From positions 4,340,001 to 4,404,000 of the forward strand of contig NZ_CP162023.1 in NCBI RefSeq assembly GCF_041320275.1: a stretch of 64,000 nt of DNA, given 5' to 3'. Position numbers and translations under genes: made by a program. The DNA is from Mumia sp. Pv4-285 (lineage in GTDB: Bacteria; Actinomycetota; Actinomycetes; Propionibacteriales; Nocardioidaceae). Shown here in pieces: positions 16,653 through 24,418 of the stretch (position 1 is the stretch's first letter; each line of letters starts with the position of its first letter). The notes beneath the pieces are model-generated. The model ran no database searches and had not been told where the DNA came from. It saw only the letters and a list, made by a program, of their open reading frames with translations.

Positions 16653-17905
16653 CAGAACCCCAGGATCTTCGCGATCAGATCGTTCATGACCTCGGTGGCG
16701 CCGCCGCCGATGCCGAGGATGCGGGAGTCGCGGTAGTGGCGCTCGACCTCGGACTCCCGCATGTAGCCCATCCCGCCGTGGATCTGCACGGCCTCGTCCA
16801 CGACGAAGTCGCACGCAGCCACGGCGTCGTTCTTCGCGACCGCGGCGTCGGCGGCGAGCCGCATCGGATCGATGCCGCTCTCCCCCGCGGTGGCTGCGGC
16901 GGCGCGCGCTTGTTCCGATGCGAGCGCGGCGCGCTCGACAACCTGGCGGGTGTACGCCCGCGCCGTCACGGTCGCGCGGTGCATCTCCACCAGCTTGTGC
17001 CGGATGACCTGACGTCCCGCGAGGGGCCGGCCGAACGTCTCCCGCTCCCGGGCGTACGCCACCGTGAGGTCGAGCGAGCGCTGCGCCGTCGCGTACGCCT
17101 GGACCGCGAGGCTCAGGCGCTCGTTGACGAACTGCTGCATGACGAGGACGAAGCCGCCGTTCTCCTCGCCCACGAGGTTGGCGACGGGCACGCGTGCGTC
17201 GTCGAACGCCAGCTCGGCGGTGTCGGAGCAGTGCCAGCCCATCTTGCGCAGCGGGCTCGCGACGGTGAAGCCGGGCGTTCCCTTGTCGACGACGAGGAGG
17301 GAGATCCCGCCGTAGCCGTCACCGCCGGTACGCACCGCCGTCGTCACGAAGTCGGCGCGCACCCCGGACGTGATGAAGGTCTTGGCGCCGTTGACGACGT
17401 ACGTGTCGCCGTCGCGCACCGCACGGGTCCGCAGGTTCGCGACGTCGGAGCCGCCACCGGGCTCGGTGACCCCGAGCGAGCCGATCTTCTCGCCGGCGAG
17501 GGTCGGGCGGACGTACCGCTCGACCAACGACGCGCTCTGCTCGGTGGGGTTCGCGCCGTGCGCCTCCACGCTCTGCTCATTTCGGGCTGCCGCCACGATG
17601 TGGGGCAGCGCGATGCCGTGCGTGTAGAGGGCGGCGATGAGGCCCGACGATCCGCCGGACTCGATGATCGCCTCGGTCACGACGGAGATGTCGACGACGT
17701 CACCGCCCTCGCCGCCGACGTCCTCGGGGAAGCCGATCCCGAGCAGTCCTGCCGCGGCCGCCGCCTTGTGCAGCGTGCGGGGGATCTCGCCCTCGTCCTC
17801 CCAGCGCGGGAGGTTGTCGAGGACCTCCGTGCGGACGAAGCGCGTCACGGACTCGCGCAGCGCCGTACGCTCCGGGGTCGACCACGCGTCGTACGGTGCC
17901 GTCAT
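16652..17905 (-). CDS. Acyl-CoA dehydrogenase (FadE13-like) with in-frame insertion
   Basis: A 417-residue acyl-CoA dehydrogenase. Motifs: GFPEDVGGEGGD, SLGVTEPGGGSDVANL, VNGAKTFITSGVRAD, GRPLAGRQVIRHKL, and the C-terminal QIHGGMGYMRESEVERHYRDSRI followed by GGGATEVM. Residues about 109-124 (QSVEAHGANPTEQSAS) interrupt the conserved stretch between HIVAAARNE and LVERYVRPTLAGEKIG, where homologues are contiguous; the insertion has EQS repeated 12 residues apart. The FAD- and substrate-facing motifs are intact, so it is probably active. The ATG overlaps the AtuA-like stop (ATGA). Confidence 0.93.
   Translation of the reverse strand: MTAPYDAWSTPERTALRESVTRFVRTEVLDNLPRWEDEGEIPRTLHKAAAAAGLLGIGFPEDVGGEGGDVVDISVVTEAIIESGGSSGLIAALYTHGIALPHIVAAARNEQSVEAHGANPTEQSASLVERYVRPTLAGEKIGSLGVTEPGGGSDVANLRTRAVRDGDTYVVNGAKTFITSGVRADFVTTAVRTGGDGYGGISLLVVDKGTPGFTVASPLRKMGWHCSDTAELAFDDARVPVANLVGEENGGFVLVMQQFVNERLSLAVQAYATAQRSLDLTVAYARERETFGRPLAGRQVIRHKLVEMHRATVTARAYTRQVVERAALASEQARAAAATAGESGIDPMRLAADAAVAKNDAVAACDFVVDEAVQIHGGMGYMRESEVERHYRDSRILGIGGGATEVMNDLIAKILGF
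17533..17578. repeat. Short repeat insertion in the acyl-CoA dehydrogenase gene
   Basis: CGCTCTGCTC occurs at 17533-17542 and 17569-17578, exactly 36 bases (12 codons) apart, flanking a GC-rich core. The segment encodes the extra residues absent from the normal acyl-CoA dehydrogenase alignment. It differs in sequence from the elements in the neighbouring genes. Confidence 0.75.
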
Positions 17906-19698
17906 CGCGACTCCTCGACCAGCTCAGCCGGAACGATCGCCGCGGGGACGTCGGCGACGCGTGCGCGGAGCCACTCGCCGAGCGCCTTCGCCTGCGGGTC
18001 GAACCGGGTCGACGCGGCCACGCCGTCGCCGAGGAACCCGTGCAGCACGACGTTGACCGCGCGGAGGTTCGGCAGCGGATGGATCTCGAGGTCCAGGTCG
18101 GCGGCCTCGGGCAGCAGCGTGCGTACGCCGGCGTCGTCGAGGAGGTCGACCAGCCACGCGTAGGCGGCGCCGGGATCGGCCGCGTCGCTGCGCACCCACA
18201 CGCCGACGTTCGCGTCACCACCCTTGTCGCCGCTGCGGGCGTGCACGAGCCGCCCGATCGGAACCCTTCGCGCGCCACTTTCTGAGGGCTCGCGAGCCAT
18301 TTCCTGTGCCGATGCGTCTCGCGCACCCGCGCGAACCGGCTCGCGAACGCCCGCAGAGTGGCTCGCGAGCGTGGGAGGGGGTGCGATCTCGGTGCGCGTG
18401 CCGTCGGCGAGGACGACGGTGTGCGGCACCAGCTCCTGCGCGACGTATCCCGGCGTGTAGACCCCGTACGGCGTGCCGGCCGCCGGCGGTCGGGTGACGG
18501 TGAAGCCCGGGTACGAGGCAAGCGCAAGCTCGATCGCCGCCGACGAGAACGAGCGCCCGACGGGATCGGGCGACGGGTCCTTGACGTGGCACCGCAGCAG
18601 GGCGGTCGCGCGGCCCTGCGTGTCAGGGTCGGGCACGTCGGTGCGGTCGAGCTGCCACTCCACCTCGGCCGGCACCCCGGCGGGCGAGTCGGCGAGGGCG
18701 TCCTCGACCTGGGCGCGTACGAGCGCTGCCTTCGCCTCGATGTCGAGACCGGTGAGGACGAGCTCGACGCTGTTGCGGAAGCCTCCGAACGCGTTGAGCG
18801 CGACCTTGGTGGTCGCCGGCGGGGCGGACCCGCGGACCCCGGAGACGGCCACGCGGTCGGGTCCGACCTGCTCGAGGGCTACCGAGTCGAGGTGTGCGAC
18901 GACGTCGGGCCCGGCGTACGCAGGTCCGGCGATCTCGTAGACGAGCTGGGCGGTGACGGTGTCGACCGTGACCACGCCGCCGGTGCCGTCGTGCTTGGTG
19001 ATGACGCTGCCGCCGTCCGCGCCGACCTCCGCGATCGGGAAGCCGGGGTGCAGCATCACCTTGGGGTCGATCTCGGCGAAGCCGGCGAAGTTGCCACCGG
19101 TGGCTTGCGTCCCGCACTCGATCACGTGCCCGGCGACGACGGCGCCGGCCAGCTGGTCGAAGTCCTCGCGCCCCCATCCGTAGGCGTGGATCGCGGGACC
19201 GACCACGACGGACGCATCGGTGACGCGCCCGGTGACGACGATGTCGGCACCGGCGTCCAGGGCGGCGGCGATGCCGAACGCCCCGAGGTACGCGTTGGCG
19301 GTCAGGGGCTGCTGACCGGCGTGACCGACCAGACCGAGCTCCGCGGCGCGCGGACGGAGGTCGTCCCCCTCCACGTGGGCGACCACGACGTCCACGCCCT
19401 GCTCGGCGGCGATCTCGCGGAGCTTCGCCGCGAGACCTGCGGGGTTGAGGCCGCCCGCGTTGGTGACGATGCGGACTCCGCGCTCCTTGGCGAATCCCAT
19501 GCACTCGGTCATCTGCTTGACGAACGTCTTCGCATAGCCGAGCGACGGGTCCTTCATCCGGTCACGCCCGAGGATCAGCATCGTGAGCTCGGCGAGGTAG
19601 TCGCCCGTGAGGTAGTCGAGGTCTCCTTCGGCCAGCATCTCGCGCATGGCGGCGAGACGGTCGCCGTAGAACCCGGAGCAGTTGCCGATGCGGATCAT
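17902..19698 (-). CDS. AtuA-family (DUF1446) acyclic terpene utilisation-like protein with repeat insertion
   Basis: A 598-residue protein in two parts: the large AtuA/DUF1446 domain (IRIGNCSGFYGDR start, VTNAGGLNPAGLA, VTGRVTDASVVVGPAIHAYGW, ECGTQATGGNFAGF) and a C-terminal domain of about 100 residues (HARSGDKGGDANVGVW). AtuA is required for citronellol/geraniol degradation in Pseudomonas but its reaction is unknown. Mycobacteria carry a homologue next to fadE13-accD2. Residues about 443-477, at the junction of the two domains, are an Arg/Ala/Ser-rich insertion encoded by a repeat element also present at 38.7 kb. Both ends are ATGA-coupled to neighbours. Confidence 0.88.
   Translation of the reverse strand: MIRIGNCSGFYGDRLAAMREMLAEGDLDYLTGDYLAELTMLILGRDRMKDPSLGYAKTFVKQMTECMGFAKERGVRIVTNAGGLNPAGLAAKLREIAAEQGVDVVVAHVEGDDLRPRAAELGLVGHAGQQPLTANAYLGAFGIAAALDAGADIVVTGRVTDASVVVGPAIHAYGWGREDFDQLAGAVVAGHVIECGTQATGGNFAGFAEIDPKVMLHPGFPIAEVGADGGSVITKHDGTGGVVTVDTVTAQLVYEIAGPAYAGPDVVAHLDSVALEQVGPDRVAVSGVRGSAPPATTKVALNAFGGFRNSVELVLTGLDIEAKAALVRAQVEDALADSPAGVPAEVEWQLDRTDVPDPDTQGRATALLRCHVKDPSPDPVGRSFSSAAIELALASYPGFTVTRPPAAGTPYGVYTPGYVAQELVPHTVVLADGTRTEIAPPPTLASHSAGVREPVRAGARDASAQEMAREPSESGARRVPIGRLVHARSGDKGGDANVGVWVRSDAADPGAAYAWLVDLLDDAGVRTLLPEAADLDLEIHPLPNLRAVNVVLHGFLGDGVAASTRFDPQAKALGEWLRARVADVPAAIVPAELVEESR
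18275..18370. repeat. Dispersed repeat (copy 1) inside the AtuA-like gene
   Basis: Contains CCACTTTCTG (18275-18284) and the 23-base segment 18338-18360 (GGCTCGCGAACGC, one base, CGCAGAGTG). The same two blocks occur in the same order at 38677-38686 and 38717-38739, the longer one matching at 22 of 23 bases. Several GGCTCGCGA/TCGCGAGCC inversions give it strong dyad character. Confidence 0.9.
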
Positions 19699-20537
19699 GC
19701 GGCACCGCCCTGTCGGGACGCGACCGGCTTGGGGTCTGGGCCGGGCAGACCGGCGAAGGCCTGAACGAGGTCGAGGTACTCGTCGGCGGCGGCGCCGTGC
19801 GCCGTCACGTCGACGTCGGCACGGACCCGGCGGCGGGTCGCGAGGAGCGCGAAGTCGTAGCCGTCGCCGGTCACCTTGTCGGCCGCGTCCTCCGGGCCGA
19901 AGGCCCACACGTCACCGTCGGGCCCGAGCAGCTCGACGCGGATCGGCGTCGTCGGGACGTCGCGCCCACGGACGAGGTACGCGAACCCGCGCGTGCGGTA
20001 TCCGAGGTTGGCGACGTGCTTCGCGCGCGCGTCCCTCGGGAGGTCGGTCCCGAGCGCCTCGGCGACGTCGCGGCTGTGCGCCCACGTCTCCATCAGGCGG
20101 GCGGTAGCCATCGATGCCGGACTCATCGGCGGCCCGAACCAGGCGATCTTCTCGCCGCGGGGCACGGCTCGGAGCGCGTCGGCCAGACGCGTACGTCCGT
20201 CGCGCCAGGCCGCGAGCAGAACGACGGGCCCGAGCGCGGCGAGGCGCTCGGCCTCGGCGTCGACGAAGCCGGTCGGGTTGGCGGCGGCGTTCTTCATCAG
20301 CTGTCCGAACGCCTCCCCGCCCTCGATGGCGGCGAGCGACGCGTCGTCGGTCCAGTGCAGGTGCGCGACCTGGTGCGCGATCGTCCACCCCTCGGCCGGC
20401 GTCGGGCGCGCCCAGCCAGCCTCGTCGAGGGCGGCGACGAGCGCGTCGAGCTGGGCCGACTCCGCGGCGAGGTCGGCGAGGACCGACTCGAGCACCGCGT
20501 TGCGGTCGGACGTGGGGTCGGGTGATGCGGTGGTCAT
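19695..20537 (-). CDS. TIGR03084-family (DinB/maleylpyruvate-isomerase-like) metal-binding protein
   Basis: A 280-residue protein. The N-terminal four-helix DinB-like domain shows GWTIAHQVAHLHWTDD, supplying the His/Asp metal ligands, and a later METWAHSRDVAEAL with a further His. The C-terminal part (about 180-270) is the SCP-like wing typical of TIGR03084. Family members probably catalyse thiol-dependent isomerisation or transfer, using mycothiol in actinobacteria; the actual reaction is unknown. It sits between the TetR regulator and the AtuA-like gene, immediately adjacent or overlapping on both sides, so it belongs to the same pathway. Confidence 0.85.
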   Translation of the reverse strand: MTTASPDPTSDRNAVLESVLADLAAESAQLDALVAALDEAGWARPTPAEGWTIAHQVAHLHWTDDASLAAIEGGEAFGQLMKNAAANPTGFVDAEAERLAALGPVVLLAAWRDGRTRLADALRAVPRGEKIAWFGPPMSPASMATARLMETWAHSRDVAEALGTDLPRDARAKHVANLGYRTRGFAYLVRGRDVPTTPIRVELLGPDGDVWAFGPEDAADKVTGDGYDFALLATRRRVRADVDVTAHGAAADEYLDLVQAFAGLPGPDPKPVASRQGGAA

Positions 20538-21137
20538 TCAGCGCTCCAGCTCGGTGTCGAGGGTGTCGGCCCAGGTGTCGAGGATCGAGGCCCGACGTGC
20601 GGTGTCGTCGGTGAGGGACGCCGCGAGACCGAGGCCTCGGGCGAGGTCGAGCGTGGCTTGGACGAGCTGCCGGTTGCGGCCGCGGGAGTCGTCGATGCCC
20701 AAGAGCTCGACCGCATAGGCGTGCGTCTCGCGCCCGATCCGTCGCTCGAGCGGCGCGACGGCCTCGCGGAGCTCGTCGTCGGTGCGGGCGGCGACCCACA
20801 GCTCGAGCGCGGCGAAGAACACCGGGGAGACGAACTGGGCGGTCAGCGCCTCGAGGACGGCGCGGGTGCGTCCCTCCTCCGGGAGGTTGGCGACCGACTG
20901 CGCCATCTCGTCGCGACGGAGCTCGGTGAGGTGCTCGACGGCGGCGATCACGAGCGCCTGCTTGCTCGGGAAGTGGTGCAGCTGCGCGCCACGCGAGACG
21001 CCGGCGCGGTGCGAGACGACGGTGGTGCTGGTGCCGGACCAGCCGAGCTCGACCAGCGAGTCGACGGTGGCTTCCAGCAGGCGCTGGCGCATCAGCCTGC
21101 TGCGTTCCCCCTGGGGGGTGCGGATGGTCGAGGTCAC
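20538..21137 (-). CDS. TetR-family repressor of the acyl-CoA carboxylase operon
   Basis: A 199-residue TetR regulator. The helix-turn-helix occupies about residues 30-52 (GTSTTVVSHRAGVSRGAQLHHFPSK), followed by an all-helical ligand domain. Start choice: TTG 21158 and GTG 21137 are both in frame; I prefer the GTG, which begins just before the conserved helix 1. It is the first gene of the minus-strand operon and its TGA directly abuts the next ATG, so it is autoregulated if it represses the operon promoter. The ligand is presumably a pathway acyl-CoA (inferred). Confidence 0.88.
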   Translation of the reverse strand: MTSTIRTPQGERSRLMRQRLLEATVDSLVELGWSGTSTTVVSHRAGVSRGAQLHHFPSKQALVIAAVEHLTELRRDEMAQSVANLPEEGRTRAVLEALTAQFVSPVFFAALELWVAARTDDELREAVAPLERRIGRETHAYAVELLGIDDSRGRNRQLVQATLDLARGLGLAASLTDDTARRASILDTWADTLDTELER

Positions 21138-21254
21138 CCCTGAATCATCACCCCGCAACTAACAAACAGTCAACCCTGTCTTTTTGTCCGAGCACTCGTG
21201 CCACGCCCCCGAATCGGTTCGCCGCCGCCCGCTCGGCGCCCCTACGCTGTGCCG
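21138..21254. promoter_or_regulatory. Divergent promoter region of the TetR operon and the MOSC gene
   Basis: Minus strand: TTGACT (21168-21173) could be the -35 of the TetR operon with TGATGA (21145-21150) 17 bases on. An imperfect dyad (ACAAACAG ... CTGTCTTTTTGT, 21162-21187) overlaps it and is a candidate TetR operator. Plus strand: TACGCT (21243-21248) is six bases before the MOSC GTG, a leaderless-type -10. Confidence 0.4.
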
Positions 21255-22067
21255 GTGCGCATCACGTCGTTGCACCTCTACCCCGTCAAGTCCGCGGCCG
21301 TCCTGGACGTCGCGGAGGCGTCCATGGAGCCGTGGGGCCTGGCCGGCGACCGCCGCTGGCTGGTCGTCGACCCGCTCGGCAACAAGGTCGACCCCCTCCG
21401 GCACCCGCGGATCCTCACCGTGCGCCCGACGCCGATCGACGGCGGTCTCCGCCTGTCCTCCTCCGGCCACCCCGACCTCGATGTCGAAGCACCCGTGACC
21501 GGCCCCCGCATCCGGATCGGGCTCTCACGCCAGTCCGAGCTCCGGTACGCCGGCCCGACGGCGGCGACCTGGCTCTCCGCGGTCGTCGGCGCCGACCTCC
21601 GCCTCGCGTGGCAGGACGACCCGCGCGCACGCAGCGTCTCCAGCAAGCACGGCGGCGCACCTGGTGACGTTCTCTCGTTGGCCGACGCGGCCCCGATCCT
21701 GCTGACGACCACGTCGTCGCTCGACCGCCTCAACGCGCTCATCGCGGACGGGCCCGAGCCCACGCCGCTGCCGATGGACCGCTTCCGTCCGAACGTGGTC
21801 GTCGACGGCGACCTCGCGCCGTTCGTCGAGGACCGGTGGCGTTCGGTCCGGCTGGGCGAGGTCGAGCTCCGGTTCACCGAGCTCTGTGACCGGTGCGCGA
21901 TCACGACGATCGACATGCAGACGCTGCGGCGCGGCAAGGAGCCGGTCCGCACCCTCGCCGCGCACCGCAGGTGGGACGGCCAGACGTGGTTCGGCGTCCG
22001 CCTGCTCCCGATCGGACGCGGCACGCTCCGCGTCGGCGATCCGGTCGAGGTCGTCGCGACGTCCTGA
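21255..22067 (+). CDS. MOSC-domain protein (MOSC_N plus MOSC)
   Basis: A 270-residue protein. The N-terminal MOSC beta-barrel begins VRITSLHLYPVKSAAVLDVAEA and has GDRRWLVVD; the C-terminal MOSC domain contains MDRFRPNVVVDG and the conserved Cys region FTELCDRCAITTID, which in relatives faces the molybdenum or sulfur-transfer site. Related proteins are mARC/YcbX type reductases of N-hydroxylated compounds. It appears to be a stand-alone gene. The GTG at 21255 is chosen for the start of the barrel and for a -10 hexamer exactly six bases upstream (leaderless). Confidence 0.88.
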   Translation: MRITSLHLYPVKSAAVLDVAEASMEPWGLAGDRRWLVVDPLGNKVDPLRHPRILTVRPTPIDGGLRLSSSGHPDLDVEAPVTGPRIRIGLSRQSELRYAGPTAATWLSAVVGADLRLAWQDDPRARSVSSKHGGAPGDVLSLADAAPILLTTTSSLDRLNALIADGPEPTPLPMDRFRPNVVVDGDLAPFVEDRWRSVRLGEVELRFTELCDRCAITTIDMQTLRRGKEPVRTLAAHRRWDGQTWFGVRLLPIGRGTLRVGDPVEVVATS

Positions 22068-22181
22068 CGTCACCTTCCGCACCGCCTGGCGACGGAGGCG
22101 ACCGTCTGTCGCGTCCCCGCGACCGTTCGTCGACACGCCCGGTGTCGTCGTGGACCCACGACGACGCGCGCTGGCAGCGTG

Positions 22182-22197
22182 TGTGACCGCAGTCACA
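22182..22197. promoter_or_regulatory. Perfect CRP/GlxR-type site TGTGA-N6-TCACA
   Basis: All ten consensus positions match (flanks extend the dyad to GTGTGA...TCACAC). It is centred about 85 bases upstream of the DUF3311 ATG. In corynebacteria and mycobacteria CRP-family proteins bind this motif, so cAMP-dependent control of the symporter operon is inferred. The rest of the 206-base gap shows no other clear signal. Confidence 0.75.
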
Positions 22198-22273
22198 CGG
22201 GTACGGGTCTGGTGCGTCGCGTGCGACCGCACGCCGCGCGCCCCCGCGAGGGCCGAGACCGAAAGGCAGTCAG

Positions 22274-22675
22274 ATGACCTCTGAACCTCCTCCCACGGTC
22301 GAGGATCCGACCGTGCACGAGACACCGCCACCGGCGAACAAGCCGCTGCTGGCGCTCGCCTCGGTCCTCCTCGCGATCCCGGTGATCGCGCTGCTGTGGG
22401 TCGACTCGTACGCCCGTGAGGACCCGAAGCTCGGACCGTGGCCGTTCTTCTTCTGGTACCAGTTCCTGTGGGTATTCATCACCGCCGCGCTGACGTACAC
22501 CTCGTACCGGATCGTTCTCGTCGCCCGCCCGCACCGTCCGATGACCAACGCTCCGGGTCAGCACATCGGTGACGTGCAGGACGCCGACCTCTTCGACGGC
22601 GACCCCTGGGACGCCGAAGATCCGGGGCCGGACGGACAGGCGAGGCACCGCGGCACCGAGGAGGGCGACCGATGA
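22274..22675 (+). CDS. DUF3311 small membrane protein (symporter partner)
   Basis: A 133-residue protein. A Pro/Glu-rich cytoplasmic N-terminus is followed by two transmembrane helices (about 25-45 and 60-80) with PFFFWYQFLWVFITAALTY, the DUF3311 core, and an acidic C-terminal tail. DUF3311 genes almost always precede an SLC5-type sodium:solute symporter, and here the TGA overlaps the symporter ATG (ATGA). It is probably an accessory subunit of the transporter. AAGG lies seven bases before the ATG. Confidence 0.88.
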   Translation: MTSEPPPTVEDPTVHETPPPANKPLLALASVLLAIPVIALLWVDSYAREDPKLGPWPFFFWYQFLWVFITAALTYTSYRIVLVARPHRPMTNAPGQHIGDVQDADLFDGDPWDAEDPGPDGQARHRGTEEGDR

Positions 22676-24381
22676 GCGAATCCCTTCGGGACGCCCTTGC
22701 GAGCTCGGGCTCCTCAGACCAGATCAACGGGGTCGGCGTGACCGTCCTCATCCTGCTGTTCGCGCTGGTCACGGTGATGGGGTTCTACGCCTCACGCTGG
22801 CGCCGCCCACCGTCGATGGAGTCGCTCGACGAGTGGGGCCTCGGCGGCCGCAAGTTCGGCACCTGGGTGACCTGGTTCCTGCTCGGTGGCGACCTCTACA
22901 CCGCGTACACCTTCGTGGCCGTCCCTGCCGCGATGTTCGCGACGGGTGCGGTCGCAGGCTTCTTCGCGGTGCCGTACACGATCGTGCTCTACCCGATCAT
23001 CTTCGTCTTCATGGCGCGGTTGTGGTCGGTCAGCCACCGGCACGGGTACGTGACCCCGGCCGACTTCGTCCGCGGGCGCTACACGAGCCGCGGCCTCGCC
23101 CTCGCGGTCGCGCTCACGGGATTCATCGCGACCATGCCGTACATCGCCCTGCAGCTCGTCGGCATCCAAGCCGTGCTCGAGGTGGCCGGTCTCGGCGGCG
23201 GCTCCAACTGGCTGGCGAAGGACGCACCGCTGTTCATCGCGTTCGCGCTGCTCGCCGCGTACACGTACTCCTCGGGCCTGCGGGCGCCGGCGGTGATCGC
23301 GTTCGTCAAGGACACGTTGATCTACCTCGTCATCATCGTCGCGATCATCTACCTGCCCTCGCAGGTCGGCGGCTGGGACGCGATCTTCGGCGCCGCCGAG
23401 GAGAAGATGACCGCGCCGAACCCGGCGACGGGTGCGCCGACCGGCTCGTTCATCCCGACCGGGATCGATGCCCACTGGGCCTACGCGACGCTCGCGCTCG
23501 GCTCGGCGTTGGCGCTGTTCATGTATCCGCACTCGATCACCGCGACGCTCTCGAGCCAGAGCCGCAACACGATCCGGCGCAACGCGTCGATCCTGCCGGC
23601 GTACTCGTTCATCCTGGGCCTGCTCGCGCTCCTCGGATGGGTCGCGATCGCCGCCGGGACGCAGCCCGTCGGGCTCGACGGCGAGCCGAACGCGCAGCTG
23701 GTGATCCCGCAGCTGTTCGAGGACATGTTCCCGTCGTGGTTCGCGGGAGTGGCGTGGGCCGCGATCGCGATCGGCGCACTGGTGCCGGCCGCGATCATGT
23801 CGATCGCCGCAGCGAACACGTTCACGCGCAACGTGTACAAGGAGTTCATCAAGCCGCACGCGACACCCAAGCAGGAGGCGCAGGTCTCCAAGCTCGCGTC
23901 GCTCGTCGTGAAGGTCTTCGCGCTGCTGTTCGTGCTGACGCTCGACAAGCAGAACGCGATCAACTTCCAGCTGCTCGGCGGCATCTGGATCCTGCAGACG
24001 CTCCCGGCCATCGTGTTCAGCCTCTACACCAAGTGGTTCCACCGCTGGGGCCTGCTCGTCGGCTGGGCGGTCGGCATGGTCTACGGCACGATCAGCGCGT
24101 ACGACGTGATCAACCCGGTCACCGGCAAGCACTTCGGCGGCTCGCTCGCCGACATCCCGGTCATCGGCCACCTCGGCTACATCGCGCTGACGGCCTTCGT
24201 CATCAACATCGCCGTCGCTGCCCTCATCACCGTCGCCCTGCGGGCCGGGAAGGTCTCGAACGGGGGTGACGAGACGATCGCCGGCGACTACTTCGCGGAC
24301 TCCGGGGACCCCCGGGTGATGCAGAAGCTCCCCGAGGTCGGCGAGGCGCCGAAGCCCGCAGGCGGGTCGCCGACCACGTGA
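22672..24381 (+). CDS. SLC5-family sodium:solute symporter (MctP/monocarboxylate type)
   Basis: A 569-residue membrane protein with about 13 helices. It shows LDEWGLGGRKFGTWVTWFLLGGDLYTAYTF near the start, the SLC5 region MYPHSITATLSSQSRNTIRRN, and AAIMSIAAANTFTRNVYKEF, typical of the solute:sodium symporter family. Relatives with a DUF3311 partner (MctP, YodF) transport monocarboxylates or amino acids such as lactate, pyruvate, alanine or proline; the substrate here is undetermined. The C-terminus is an acidic hydrophilic tail. The perfect CRP-type site upstream of the operon fits a carbon-source transporter. Confidence 0.9.
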   Translation: MSESLRDALASSGSSDQINGVGVTVLILLFALVTVMGFYASRWRRPPSMESLDEWGLGGRKFGTWVTWFLLGGDLYTAYTFVAVPAAMFATGAVAGFFAVPYTIVLYPIIFVFMARLWSVSHRHGYVTPADFVRGRYTSRGLALAVALTGFIATMPYIALQLVGIQAVLEVAGLGGGSNWLAKDAPLFIAFALLAAYTYSSGLRAPAVIAFVKDTLIYLVIIVAIIYLPSQVGGWDAIFGAAEEKMTAPNPATGAPTGSFIPTGIDAHWAYATLALGSALALFMYPHSITATLSSQSRNTIRRNASILPAYSFILGLLALLGWVAIAAGTQPVGLDGEPNAQLVIPQLFEDMFPSWFAGVAWAAIAIGALVPAAIMSIAAANTFTRNVYKEFIKPHATPKQEAQVSKLASLVVKVFALLFVLTLDKQNAINFQLLGGIWILQTLPAIVFSLYTKWFHRWGLLVGWAVGMVYGTISAYDVINPVTGKHFGGSLADIPVIGHLGYIALTAFVINIAVAALITVALRAGKVSNGGDETIAGDYFADSGDPRVMQKLPEVGEAPKPAGGSPTT

Positions 24382-24418
24382 CCGCGCCGGTCGGGTCCGA
24401 TCGGCCTAGCGTGGGCGC

